A stretch of 64,000 bases of DNA from Heligmosomoides polygyrus polygyrus (Eukaryota; Nematoda; Chromadorea; Rhabditida; Heligmosomidae), in assembly GCA_947396885.1 (NCBI GenBank), contig OX377201.1, positions 22,421,923 through 22,485,922 on the forward strand. The letters run 5' to 3'. A program made the translations under genes and the position numbers. Shown one piece after another: positions 46,717 to 57,500 of this stretch. The notes beneath the pieces were generated by a model. That model made no database searches. It saw only the letters and a list, made by a program, of their open reading frames with translations, and was not told the DNA's origin. Every line of letters starts with the position of its first letter. The stretch's first letter is position 1.

Positions 46717-47833
46717 TTAGGTTGTAACGAATTAAATGGCACTGGCTCGCGCCATTTTTTGGCGCGTCTTTACGCGTCTGATCAAGAACAAACCGTAACA
46801 TGTGGCATATCATTTAGAAGCGCAAACTTGCTCTACCGGTGAGTACCAAATTTTCTATGTAAAACTGGGAAAACTTTAGAGTTTTATTGACTTTTTTGCA
46901 GATGGACAAAAGGGTAATCCGAGGCATTTACTTGTATGAATTCAAGCTGGGCACTACAGCTAAGGAGGCGTACGAGAAGATCAACGCCGCATTCGGCCAA
47001 GGAGCGAAGGTTCTTGGCGTCAGTCACAACACAGCTGCCCGGCATCTGAAGGAAATTGGAAAGACCAAAAGCTGGAAAGATGGGTGCCTCCCGAGCTGTC
47101 TGAGGAGCAAAGAAACCGACGATATGAGATCTCGTCCGCACTGCTTCTACGGAACGAAACGGACCCATTCCTTGATCGCATCGTAACCTGTGGCGAGAAA
47201 TGGATAATGTACGACAACAGGTGACGATCGGCACAGTGGGTGGACAGCGATGAGAGCCCCAAGGTTTTTGCGAAGCCAGAATTGCACCAAAAGAAAGTAA
47301 TGGTGACAATATGGTGGTGTTCGCTGGAAATTATTCACCACAGCTTCCTCCCTCCCGGTGAATCCATCACGGCAGAGAAGTACTGCATTGAAATTGAAGA
47401 AATGATGCAAAAGTTGAAGGATATCCGGCCGGACTTGGTAAACCGAAGGCGAGTTCTCCTTCTGCACGACAATGCTCGCCCCATGTAGCACGAATGACGT
47501 TGCAGAAATTGAATGAGCTGAGCATTGAAACTTTACCACATCCTCCGTTTTCTCCCGACCTCTCCCCAACAGACTACCATTTCTTCAAGCATCTTGGCGA
47601 CTTCTTGGTAGGGAAAATATTCAAGTACCAACAGGATGCCGAAAGTGCCTTCGAAGATTTCGTCAAATCCAGAACTACTGATTTCTATGCTACTAGGATG
47701 AAAAAGCTTGTGTCACGTTGGCAAACATGTGTAGAATCAGGTTTTTATTTCGATTAATAAACTTGCCTACAAGCCGAGATATTAACTGTTTAAATTTACA
47801 GTGGTTCAGTGCCATTTATTTCGTTACAACCTA
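46717..47833 (+). mobile_element. Mariner with 28-bp TIRs, inactive
   Basis: TIRs TTAGGTTGTAACGAAWTAAA to TGGCACTG, with TA on both sides (46715-46716, 47834-47835). At 1,117 bp it is shorter than a complete mariner. It lies between the two convergent host genes. Ends look functional; the gene does not. Confidence 0.9.
46902..47757 (+). pseudogene. Mariner transposase, catalytic Asp lost
   Basis: Begins MDKRVIRGIYLYEFKLG. An internal deletion then joins FGQG to KVLGVSHNTAARHLKEIGK, removing part of the DNA-binding region. Later blocks are FLDRIVTCGEKWIMYDNR (stop follows), ELHQKKVMVTIWW, LLHDNARPM (frameshift), and PPFSPDLSPTDYHFFKHL to the end FYFD. The first catalytic Asp of the DD34D triad is Gly (TCGEKW); the second and third remain. 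There are at least two frameshifts and a stop. Confidence 0.9.
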
Positions 47834-48150
47834 ATAGGACAGAATGCTAAAGAAGGGATCGAAAGAACATCAGGGACCAACGTGTCGTACTTGGAAATGT
47901 TTTTGGAAAATGCATTCAATCAAGTGGTGGAAATTTAGGGACAAAAATTAAGGTGAAACAGGTTTTCAGTCTGTTATAAGAAAATACAAGAAATGCCGGA
48001 AATAACCTAAATAACGGAAATAACGAAGTGAATGAGGGGAATGGAACGGGTTGAAGTATTGTAGAAGGACTGCAAAGAGACCTAACGATAGTTGAATTCT
48101 AGATTTCAGGGATTTGCAGGCTCTTAAATTTTACTATGGAAATCTATCCT

Positions 48151-48541
48151 GGCCAGGATTCATGAATGTGGCCGGCGGTAAATGCTACCTCGATTTACTT
48201 CGGCGGCCATCTCGACCGGAACTTACCTCTGTTTCTGATCCATGACCGCCAATGCAAAGGTTTTGCTTCAACTCACCTTTTAGGCGCCCCTGTCGGGTAT
48301 TGATTTGACGGGTGAGTTGGCAACTGGACGCGGTCATTACGGTGGGTCAGAAACTAGCAGGCGAGCAAAACCCTTGCTTCGGCAGTAAATGTTCCCGGAC
48401 GCGCTAGCGAGATAGCATTTACCTCGAAACTTACCGCTGATTTTCTCTGCCGCGCGTTCATGAATCACGGGCAAGTGGGGAGCGACGGTTGATTTTACAC
48501 TTGCCGGCCGGTAAGTCGTTCATGAACTCAGCGCCCTGGTT
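48151..48541. mobile_element. Foldback MITE with CCAGGATTCATGAA ends
   Basis: Left end CCAGGATTCATGAATGTGGC and right end GTTCATGAACTCAGCGCCCTGG are inverted; inner blocks with GGCCGGCGGTAA and TTACCGCCGG-like motifs are also inverted. The interior has a second pair of GCGGTCATTACGG-type repeats. Non-coding. Confidence 0.6.
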
Positions 48542-48949
48542 CTTCTTCTCCCATCTGCCCTACATAAACGGAGATCGTCGCGCTTGAGACATAGCAAATG
48601 AAACATAGCCGCTGCAACTAGCGACAACAGTCGTAAGTTCAATCTCGTACCCGCTTGTGTCGTTGTCGTGTGAGTTGTGCTTTGTGGTGGGCTAATACCT
48701 CAGCCGTCTTCTGCGCGTCAGGGAATATCTCGTCCGCCCTATCCAATTTATTTCTTACTTCTCTTAGTTCTTGATCCTCGTTGTGTAGCGTCGAATTGCC
48801 ATTTGTGTTTAGATTGCGCCTACATTTCTTTTAAAGGTACGATCATCATAGAATTAAGTAGCAGATTAGATCTATAACTACTCGTAGTTGTAGTTGTTAG
48901 GTCACATAGTTGTCTTTTCATCATTATTATACAAACATTGTTATACTAG

Positions 48950-49047
48950 AAAGGAAACTGCTGGAAGCCCTCGCAGTAAAGAGGCTGAACCCCGAAATTA
49001 ACAGTAGGGATGAGCAGACCGATGCGCTGAGGCTTATCATATAGTGA
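48950..49047 (+). pseudogene. Possible Penelope-like (GIY-YIG) C-terminal relic
   Basis: A short + frame reads RKLLEALAVKRLNPEINSRD and ends at a stop at about 49045. The LEA...I..NPEIN pattern resembles the last helix region of GIY-YIG modules in Penelope-like retroelements. It is only about 30 residues long with no reverse transcriptase nearby, so the call is tentative. It lies between the two host genes. Confidence 0.2.
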
Positions 49048-49697
49048 TTAAGAAGATCAGCGGCAATGTTGTTCACAGTAATTTTATTTGTATGGAACAT
49101 CGCTGTGGTGAGGCTCTGTTAGCGAGGCCCGCTTGGTTAGTGTTTGCCGTTATTTCGACGCCGTATGTTTTGATGATGGTATTCACTATATGTAATGTTA
49201 TTGAAGGCCTGAGGAAGCTGCTAAGCAGCAAAAGCTTGCCATTAAAGAATACCGGAAGAGTCTCAATTGTGCCGACTATACTTAGTTATTATACACATGT
49301 TTTTTTTCAGAACCTCGAGACGTCGACAGCGAAGCGTGGGAAGAAAGGAAAATGAAGTTGCAGTTGTTAGTTGTTGTGAGATTAGCTCATATTGTTACAG
49401 GTTTTGTTTTCTCATAGTTGAAGATCTCCAGTGGAATTGAGTTCGTGTTGTTTCTCGGTCATTCATTCTTGTACATGTTGTATCTATACTGAATAGAGAA
49501 TTCACTTTGCGCAATAGCCTTGCCACTATAACCTAAAGTTAATGAAGTCTTTCTGTTGCACGTTTCGTTTTCTTTGGAACTATCCAGCTTGAAATTTACT
49601 TTTGAAGATCAACCATTTTTTAGCAGGCGAAAGTGGTAATTAGAAGAGAAGGCTCATCCTGGTTACGCAGATCATGCTTGTTTCTAACCGTATATTA

Positions 49698-50969
49698 TTA
49701 GGTTGGTGCATAAGTTCTCGTACATTTGATTCCTCCTGAATTGAAAGCGCATTTTCCCGCCAAATTTCTCACATGTATCAACGCGTTAATGATCGAGCGA
49801 TAGAGAAAGGAAAGGGCTACAAAATTGTTCCTAACATTTACTTCTGCGTTGTTAACGTCAGCTATTATGGCTAAGCAATTCATCCCAACTGAGACGCGTA
49901 TTCGGCACGTCATGTTATTCCTGCATCAATTTGGCCTCAATGCTAACGAATCGTATCGTCGCCTGAAGGATGTTTACAACGAGAGTGCTTCTGCTCGAAG
50001 TACTGTGCACCAGTGGTTCTCGAAGTTTGCAGTTGGTGAATTCTCCGTTGAAGGTAATGAACGAGAAGGGCGACCGGTGACACTGGATTTGGATGGCCTC
50101 CGAAGTAGAGTGGAAGCGGACCCATACCGAACCACTCGCGAACTATCAAGCACTCTTGGTGTTAGTCTCTCAACAGTCTTTCGAGGATTGAAGTCGATTG
50201 GCAAGGTGCGAAAATTGGGTTGCTGGGTACCTCACGACTTGACACATGACATGGATCGCAGAGCCGATGTCGCTCTGTCTCTCCTCACCCTCAGACGTAC
50301 CCACGGATAGCTGGACAACCTTGTCACCGGGGATGAAAAGTGGATACTCTACTCTAATTATCACCGGCGTGCACAGTGCGTTGACGCAACTGGAGAGGCA
50401 GAGGACGTTCCGAAACCCGACCTTTACGTGAAAAAGGTTATGCTACGCATTTGGTGGAGCGTTCTTGGCATAGAATACTGGGAGCTGCTGGACGAAGGGA
50501 TAACAGTGACGGCAGAGGCTTACGTCAACCAAGTGAGGAAGTTGAGAGCCCACCTTCAAACCACACGAGGAGAGCAAGTGAAGGCGTATTTTCAACACGA
50601 CAACGCTAGACCGCATATTGCTAGAGCGACGGCGGCTGAGTTGGCGGACTGCGGTTGGACCGTTCTTCCACATCCACCTTACTTACCAGATCTCGCTCCT
50701 TCTGATTATCATTTGTTTTCAAGCCTTCAACGCTATTTGGACGGCCAGCAATTTAGGAACCGAGAGGATGTCAAGGAGGCACTGCTCACATTTTTCGAAT
50801 CACAACCGGCTACGTTTTGGAGAAAAGGCATCCATGACTTACCAGCACGTTGGCAAAAGACATTTGATGTAAAGGGTGGTTACTTCAAATGATTTGATAT
50901 TGTTGTTCGTATGTTGTGATAATAAATATTTCATGCCCCAAATGTCCGAGAACTTATGCACCAAGCTTG
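49698..50969 (+). mobile_element. Near-complete mariner element, 1.27 kb
   Basis: Left end TTAGGTTGGTGCATAAGTTC (then TCGTACATTT) is flanked by TA. The right end mirrors it with three or four changes in the last bases (ACCAAGCTTG for ACCAACCTAA). The length is that of an autonomous mariner. The element looks young and sits between the host genes; among the DNA transposons here it is the best-preserved. Confidence 0.93.
49867..50892 (+). pseudogene. Mariner transposase with a single nonsense codon
   Basis: From ATG at 49867 the frame is open for 147 codons, meets TAG at 50308-50310 (in RRTHG*LDNL), and stays open in the same frame to TGA at 50890-50892, 341 codons in all. Motifs: RSTVHQWFSKFAVGEFSVE (helix-turn-helix), VTGDEKWILY, FQHDNARPHIARA, PYLPDLAPSDYHLFSSL. 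The three Asp residues are present and the last two are separated by 34 residues (DD34D). No frameshift was found. One Trp-to-stop change (TGG to TAG) is the likely lesion. Confidence 0.93.
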
Positions 50970-51054
50970 TATTCCCTAAATCTGCCTACCGGACGAGGCT
51001 AAGCTACTGATCGCTCCTTTGCTGTTTTTCTGGTATAGTTGTGATACTAAAATG

Positions 51055-51630
51055 TCTTATGCCCCATTTATGCTTTCACCGGTAGAGGCGATGCCAAGTA
51101 TAGAGACCAAATTGTTTGATCGCGTCGTCAGCGTGGACGCCACCCGCCGGGATGAACCTCGTGAGCCCGCAACCGTGCGCGTGACGGGTCGGGCGCTCTC
51201 AAATCGGTGTGATGCGATTGATCACGATAGATTGCGGCACGGTACTGCTGCGCTACACATGCCCACTGCAGTGGACCCGGAAATGTGTGCGCAATTGCAT
51301 ATGTGCAAGTGCACAATTGTGCATAGTCGCGTGAATGCGTCACTAGCTGTTCGAAATGCTCATCGTCGTTCGAAGGTACACAATCATGGAAGTAGAGGCG
51401 GACCTTAGGCCCCGTTTGTACTTCCGCCGCCAGGCGACGCAATTTGAATGGGGAGCTGCGTTCCAAAGCATTGCGCCGATTTCTAGAGCGGCGCCGTCCG
51501 ACGTTGAGCGGCGGAGGTCATGCGATTCAATCCGGCTGGGAGGCGTCGACGCCGAGCGGCACGATCAACCAATTTGTACTGTATACGCAGCATCGCATCG
51601 CGCGGCGATGGAAGTCTAAACGGAGTCTCA
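51055..51630. repeat. CpG-rich dispersed repeat
   Basis: Shares ATTGATCRCGA-, GTGTGCGCAATTGYRCAT- and CGTTTGTACTT-type blocks with 14.1-14.28 kb, and has internal inverted segments (GATGCGATTGATC). Frames on both strands are open because of base composition; none is recognised as a protein. Confidence 0.5.
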
Positions 51631-52748
51631 GAAGATTCTTATAAAATGTCTGTAGGAGCAGATAAAGGCGGTATTTCCAGCATGATGCTATGAAGGTATC
51701 AATTGACCAAAGCCATCTGCGGACCATCGTAGGGTATTTATGAGTTTCTGAAAGTACATGAATAACCAATAGCTTTCAACCGCACGTCCAAAGCAGACAT
51801 CGTTTTGGAATCCATGGTTCCTCGTTTCCACCTATGTATCTGACCGAAATACATTGCCTTCGAAGAGCAATCATGTTCTGGGCGCCGTACCGCCTTGAAA
51901 TAGGAGACTGCGCAATGCCTTGGTAGATAAACCTGTCGGATTGGTCGAGTAACGCGATGGGTCGATTTCGCCACCATCCCAGTTCGGTATCTGTCGTGCC
52001 TGCGGTTAGTCCGATTCATCGGTAAACTTCATGCGGCCCTCAACCCGAAGCCACGTGTTGAGGCCCAATCACTCTCGAGGTCTTACCGTGCGCGCTTGGT
52101 CTTGTATTCCTGCCACGACTTAAGAGGTTAAGCCCTTAGTGCCCCGACTGTAACGCACCTCACGCCAGTTCAAATGTTATTTAGGTTGCAGGTTGCACTT
52201 GCGCTGGCCAATGAGATCCCTTCCCCATTTTCACATCACCGGCATGATACAAAAAACCAGCCGACTCTTGTACCATCCACTACTACGCTCAGAATAAACC
52301 GTTTCTCACGCTGGAGTCGAATGAAGTTCGCATCAGACATTACACTTCATAGCAACTGCAGTACAGATGATACACATGACTAGTAGGAACACAACTGCCT
52401 ACGGGTTGAGGCTGAGCCCCGCCACCTCATCTACGGGTCAGTTCCAAGCGCAATCCGGGTACCCACCCGGCTCCTACCCTGCGCTCACGAGGGTAGTGGT
52501 TCGGTTGGACTGCGCAGTTACCGATGCTCTTGTACGTCCTGTCCTGGTCGTCCCGAAGTCCTGTGCCGCTGGTCGAATCGATGTCCCAATGGAGAAGGAA
52601 CTCGCTGACGATGACATGCCGCCCGCCAGAGAGGCGGAAATAAGAGCAGACCGACCGCTCGCTACGACGATTGAAGCGACGACTGCCGGGCGTACGCGGG
52701 AAGACGTTTATACTGCGTCGCTGCGCGTGCGCACAACCGTATGCCTAA
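51631..52748. other. Intergenic, no supported gene
   Basis: Frames of 93 and 142 codons (51738-52019 on -, 52367-52795 on +) have no recognisable motif or splice signals. The second lies in GC-rich sequence that resembles retroelement leader DNA only vaguely. Confidence 0.35.
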
Positions 52749-52893
52749 AGGCCCCCACAGAGTTCTGCGGCAACGCCGCTCGCCGCAATGGTTAAGGATA
52801 GGGCAGGGACGCCGCCGGCAGCGAGCTCTGCGTCTCTGCCCTATGATGAAGGATAGGGCAGCGGCAACGCCGCAGAACTCTGGGGGGCCTTTT
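52749..52893. mobile_element. Hairpin MITE with AAAGGCCCCC ends
   Basis: AAAGGCCCCCACAGAGTTCT and GCGGCAACGCCGC on the left pair with GCGGCAACGCCGCAGAACTC and GGGGGGCCTTTT on the right. The middle has two copies of GGATAGGGCAG. About 145 bp, non-coding. Confidence 0.7.
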
Positions 52894-53061
52894 ACGCGTG
52901 GAACCTGCGCGTCTCCAGGCGTCTGTGTCCATGAAGAGTTGTGATGGAGCGTGGCGAATGTCAGGAGTAGCCAAGTCGCTCCTTCGCAAAGCGGAATAGC
53001 AAGAATTTCCTCCAGAACTGCTGGCAGTCTATGCAAATGAATAGGTAGGCATGACTACGGC

Positions 53062-53374
53062 GATGTTTTGTTGCAATAAAAACTTAGTGCCGAGCGGGAG
53101 TGCAACCCGCATCAGTCCTGTACTTAACGCACGGGATGTTATTCATCACACGCCACCGCCGCTGTTCGATTGAACGCAGCTGTTATACCTTTGGGCCATT
53201 CAGCACTCACCTGTGTATCGAGATCAGCTGGCCCGGTCACTTGTATCAGCATGAAGCCGCTCACCAACAGCACGTTTAGTCAAACAGCGCGGTGTTGTAG
53301 CATGGCGTGCGTTGAGCAAGGGGTGCAGGTTCGAATCCTGCCTGCTGCTAGAGCTTTCGCGCAACAAAACATCT
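53062..53374. mobile_element. Family A element with inverted tRNA-like ends
   Basis: Left end GATGTTTTGTTGCAATAAAA leads into a degenerate tRNA-like unit on - (GCGGGAGTGCAACCCGC). The right end is a + tRNA-like unit (GGTGTTGTAGCATGGCG, CAGGTTCGAATCCTGC) followed by GCGCAACAAAACATC. Body blocks CAGCACTCACC, GATCAGCTGGCC and TATCAGCATG match the copy at 58.7 kb. Both tRNA-like units point outward. Confidence 0.65.
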
Positions 53375-53487
53375 TTATAATTTATGCATTCCACAGTGTA
53401 GAACCGCCTTATAAAACTTGGACTACAAAGCAAACTAGTGGATACGCCGTGGCTAACAACTTATAACCTAAGTAACAGCCACTTAAG

Positions 53488-53777
53488 GACGCGTGTAGCG
53501 AATCGGACGGGGTGCTGGCTGTCGCGTGCACCCGATACCAGTTTCCTCTTTCGGATTTCCTGTCCAACCAAGCCTTTCATCCCTCCGGGTCGTTGGACAG
53601 GTACCAAACTTGCCTGGGAAGGACAAACCCCTGACTTGTTCATCGGCTGGCCACAGAAGTCATTGTATGGCCAAATACGCATTCAAATCTCCTCCACTCC
53701 TCAATCTCTCGTGGAAGCAGAATGCGTGGGGGATCCCAAAAGGGTTTGAGTAACGTCGTTCTTCGTCCTTTATCCCT
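53488..53777 (+). mobile_element. SINE family B copy with imperfect TSD
   Basis: Head GCGTGTAGCGAATCGGACGG, body CTTGCCTGGGAAGGACAAAC and TCGGCTGGCCACAGAAG, and tail TCTTCGTCCTTTATCC. Flanked by TAACAGCCACTT and TAACAGCTACTT (one mismatch), about 12 bp. The gap to the next family A element is only about 110 bp. Confidence 0.8.
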
Positions 53778-53880
53778 AACAGCTACTTGAAGCCTAAAGG
53801 AAATGACTTGCAAACGCGAACTTTTTTCAACGAAACCAACAGCGCAGGAAGCGCATCCGATTCACGGCACTAACAATCAT

Positions 53881-54427
53881 CATTACTTTATTATTTAATC
53901 AATATACTCTTTATTGCATAATTGTATTGCGAGTAAGTTATAGTGGCGGGGCAAGTGTAGTGTATTACATTAAATCATCTATTATTTTAATCATCATGAA
54001 GCACCTGAAATTGGAGATAGACGTGGTGCGCGCCGCTGCGAATAAGTGCCACTGAAGTTATTGGAAGTGTACGGCAGCTCTCTACACATCAGCAGAACGG
54101 TATAGTAACTATTCTCATTTGACACACCGCCAGCTAGAGAGATGTTAGCAAGACAATGTCATGGATTCACCACGGTACGGTTCACAGGATTCGGCTGCCG
54201 ACTACAAAATATCACAAACATAACGTCGACCACGAAATACAATCGAATATCGATGAGCAACAAACACCTTAAGGCACGTGACAGCATAACATATAGCGTG
54301 TAGGTAAGTAGTGTAGGTCATAGTGTTCTCGAATATACAGATTTGAGCCAGCCACTCGAAGAACGGCCGGCTCTCGACTTTGCAGTGGTTAACGGAAGCG
54401 AACAGCAAGGGCGATGGCGAGCATTCT
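53881..54427. other. 3' flank of the PDZ gene
   Basis: Downstream of the - strand stop codon at 54428. On - an AATAAA-type signal occurs near 53930 (CTTTATT on +), which could be the poly-A signal of a 0.5-kb 3' UTR. No repeat recognised. Confidence 0.3.
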
Positions 54428-54564
54428 CTAGTTGGGGTCTCTTGACACAGTGACGTGCACCGCTCCTTGAATGGAACGCAGTCGCTCGAGAATCGCTGTG
54501 GGGGTGAGATCGGTGACGCTTTCGCCGTCTAACGACAAAAGCCGGTCGCCAACGCGTAGGCTAC
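54428..54564 (-). CDS. Last exon: second half of PDZ 3
   Basis: After CATCTTTCAG, phase 1, encoding [19 protein letters not shown], then [19 protein letters not shown] and VSRDPN before [13 protein letters not shown] is the conserved PDZ beta D-E motif. It joins the exon at 56310-56390 across a 1.7-kb intron that holds tRNA-like and SINE insertions. Confidence 0.8.
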
Positions 54565-57500
54565 CTGAAAGATGAAGCGTGAGGCACAAGCGTATTCTTC
54601 TACATAGGAATATTCCTAGATGATATTGTTGTGCTCTCGAAATGGTTTCGAATGCCTAAAAATTTCGAATACTCGAATTCGAATACATTCGAAAAACGGT
54701 TTTTCTGAGTATAGAATTCGAATACATTCGGAAAACGAGACCTTTTCAATATCTGAATTTGAATGGATTACCTTATCGAATAGATCATTCGAGTGCAACT
54801 ACATATACTAGATAACCATACAATTTTCCAAATGGCAACTCTCAACATGTACTTCCTCATGCGGGCGATTCAGAGTAGGATATACCTCTGGGCCGGATTC
54901 ATCAACGACTTACAGCAGTTTAACAGAGGAATTACGGCCGAAAACGCAGATAACGCGACTTAGCAACAATCATTATGAGAAAATCTCTGTGAAACTCCCT
55001 GCAAAAGATAAGGCTCCGTAGCTCTGTAAGATCGTTGCATTGTGAATCCGCTGTTAAATGTTACCGCTGTAACGTTGATGAGTCTCGTTGATAAATAGGT
55101 ATAAAGCACAGCGTTAATCAATCTCTGTCTGGGATGGGCCACGCATTCTATTTCTAGGGAATATCGTGGAGGTAATTTGAATGCTTATTTCGCCTACATA
55201 GTGACTTGCGGTGCTGAAACGATGGAGATGTCAATGTTTTATCCTTCCCAGACTAGTCTGGCACCAACTCGCCGACCCGAGGGAACAGAGTTTTGACTGG
55301 GCTGGGCAGGACCCGAACCAAGAACCTCGATTCGGCGTGCCCGTGTCGTTGCGTGCGCTCGATACTAGGTTCTTGGTTTGAATTTCCCTCCCAGGTCAAC
55401 CAAACCTTTCCCTCCGGGGTAGGTGAATCGGTACCAGACCTGTCTGGGAAGGATAAAGCGCTGATTTGTTCATCGGCTGGCTACCGCAAGTCATTGCATG
55501 ACCCAAATACGCACTCAAATGGATTCCACGACATCCCGTAGAAATAGAATGCGTGTCGCATCCCAAAAGGGATTGAGTAGCGCCGCTCTTCATCCTTACC
55601 CCCATCCTAAACCTTATGGAATCCCGCCAAAAGTTGTGATTAGTCTTTAAAAATTTCCTACTGTTTTTAAATCTTTCTATCATGAAAGCTTTTTTAGTTC
55701 TAGGGCAGAGTACTCTTACTTAAGAGGATGTTTTGATGCGACCATCTTGCGCCAGGCGGGACTTGATATCTCCTCTCTGCCTTCCTCTGGCCCCCTTCAC
55801 ACCGTCACTGCTGTTGGACTCAATGAGACATTGTGATTTCCCCAGGAAGTTTAGCATTTGCCCATTACGTTGGGTTGACGCGGTCCCTAATATCTGAATG
55901 GATTAAGTTGAGAGTTTTATTGGAAACAATATTCTACACATTTGTTGAAGCCTGAAGCTGCTGTGGTAGAAGTTAAGCGCGGAAGGGTGCTTTGTTGGAT
56001 CAAAACTTTTGCGCCAGATGGGACTCGAACCCGCGCCAGGCCAGCTCATTCCTATATCACTGGTGAGTGCTGGTAAGCTGTGAGGAAATAGCCGATTGTG
56101 CGGTGGACCAACTAGCGCTGATGGTGTAGCTACCATCCCAGCACGGAAAGCGAAAGTTACGGGTTCGAGTCCCGGCTGGCGCAACAGTTTTGATCACAAC
56201 AAAACATTATTAGGGTTCACAGCTTGTTTTCTGGTAGGCATATGGATCTCTATCAGTTATAAATTGTAGAAAGCTTTCATATAAGGGAATGCTTTTTAAT
56301 TTCGCTCACCTTCCATTGCAGCAGCCGAGTTTGCAGCGATCATTCTAATGAAAATTCCTTCTGAGCCGGTTCTCTTCGCTAACGATAATCCTGGAAAAGT
56401 CGATAGAGTTGCAACAATGACAGATAGCAATCAAAGCAAGTTGATAGAGTACTCTTCTTGCTTACCTAAGGAGCCCTCGGGCTTCTTCTCGAGCACAGCA
56501 GTGATAATGTTGCCGTTCTTCTGCTCCTCTCGTCGCAGTCCTAACGTGACGACGTTCCCGCCACTACGCAACATAGAGACCACTTCCTGATGAGATTTGT
56601 TGGCCACTGGCTCGCCGTTCACCTGAAGAACCATCTTATATAGCCGAAGATCCGCAGAAGATCCCACCGGCGAAACCCACGTAAACAAGAGCGTCTCCGA
56701 CTTGAATGTTGGGATGACTTGCGGCCGGTTCAGCCGTAAGCTGCTTGATGCAGACCCGTCCGCTCACAGAGGCGATTTGTACGCCCAGTGAGCCTACCGA
56801 GTTCCGCTCCAGTCGCACCTGAACAACAATCATTTGTGTTCGGACCTCTTATATGCGACTGCCAACTCCTACGTTTATGATGTCGTCCTCGGCCTCGTTC
56901 TCTTCCCCAACTTCCTCGAGCTCGTCTGTCCATTCCAAGTTGGATTTCCTGAAAGAAATTTTTCATTCAAATCTTAGGATAACGTGAACAACGAGCTGCG
57001 AAACGAAATCCGACCTGGCGTAGCGGTACTTCCTCTTGCCGTCACCCATGGGCACATTGTGTCGGAACGGAGCGTCTTCAGGTGTCTGAAATGCCTTTCG
57101 ATAGTGATGTTAGCAGCTTAAAAACGGACAGATAAGCAGCACACACTTGTGTATAGCCAGAATATCTAGATGTTCGTACCTTTGCGGCAGGAGACGTGGG
57201 GCTCTCGTCGTCGTATTGATTCTCGAACGAGTACATGGACGTGGTAGGCAGCCGATATTCGCCTTGTTCCTCGTCCGACTCATCCAAATGCAATCTGCAA
57301 GAAAGCCATAACTAAGATGTATATCGCTCCTCCGACTCTCGATGAATCTTGGCATCTTGGGCGTTGTAACAGATGTACAGTGTCTTCAGCGTAGCCATGA
57401 GTGTTACAAGACTTTATTGCGTGGTCTCTTATGGTGAGCCTTTTGAATGAGTTTCTGCAGAATGAAATGGTAATTTGTGAGCTAGTTTCTAAAATCACTT

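Noticed and set aside
52367..52795. 142-codon + frame in GC-rich DNA
   Set aside because: Runs into a hairpin MITE at its 3' end and has no motif; openness is explained by base composition.
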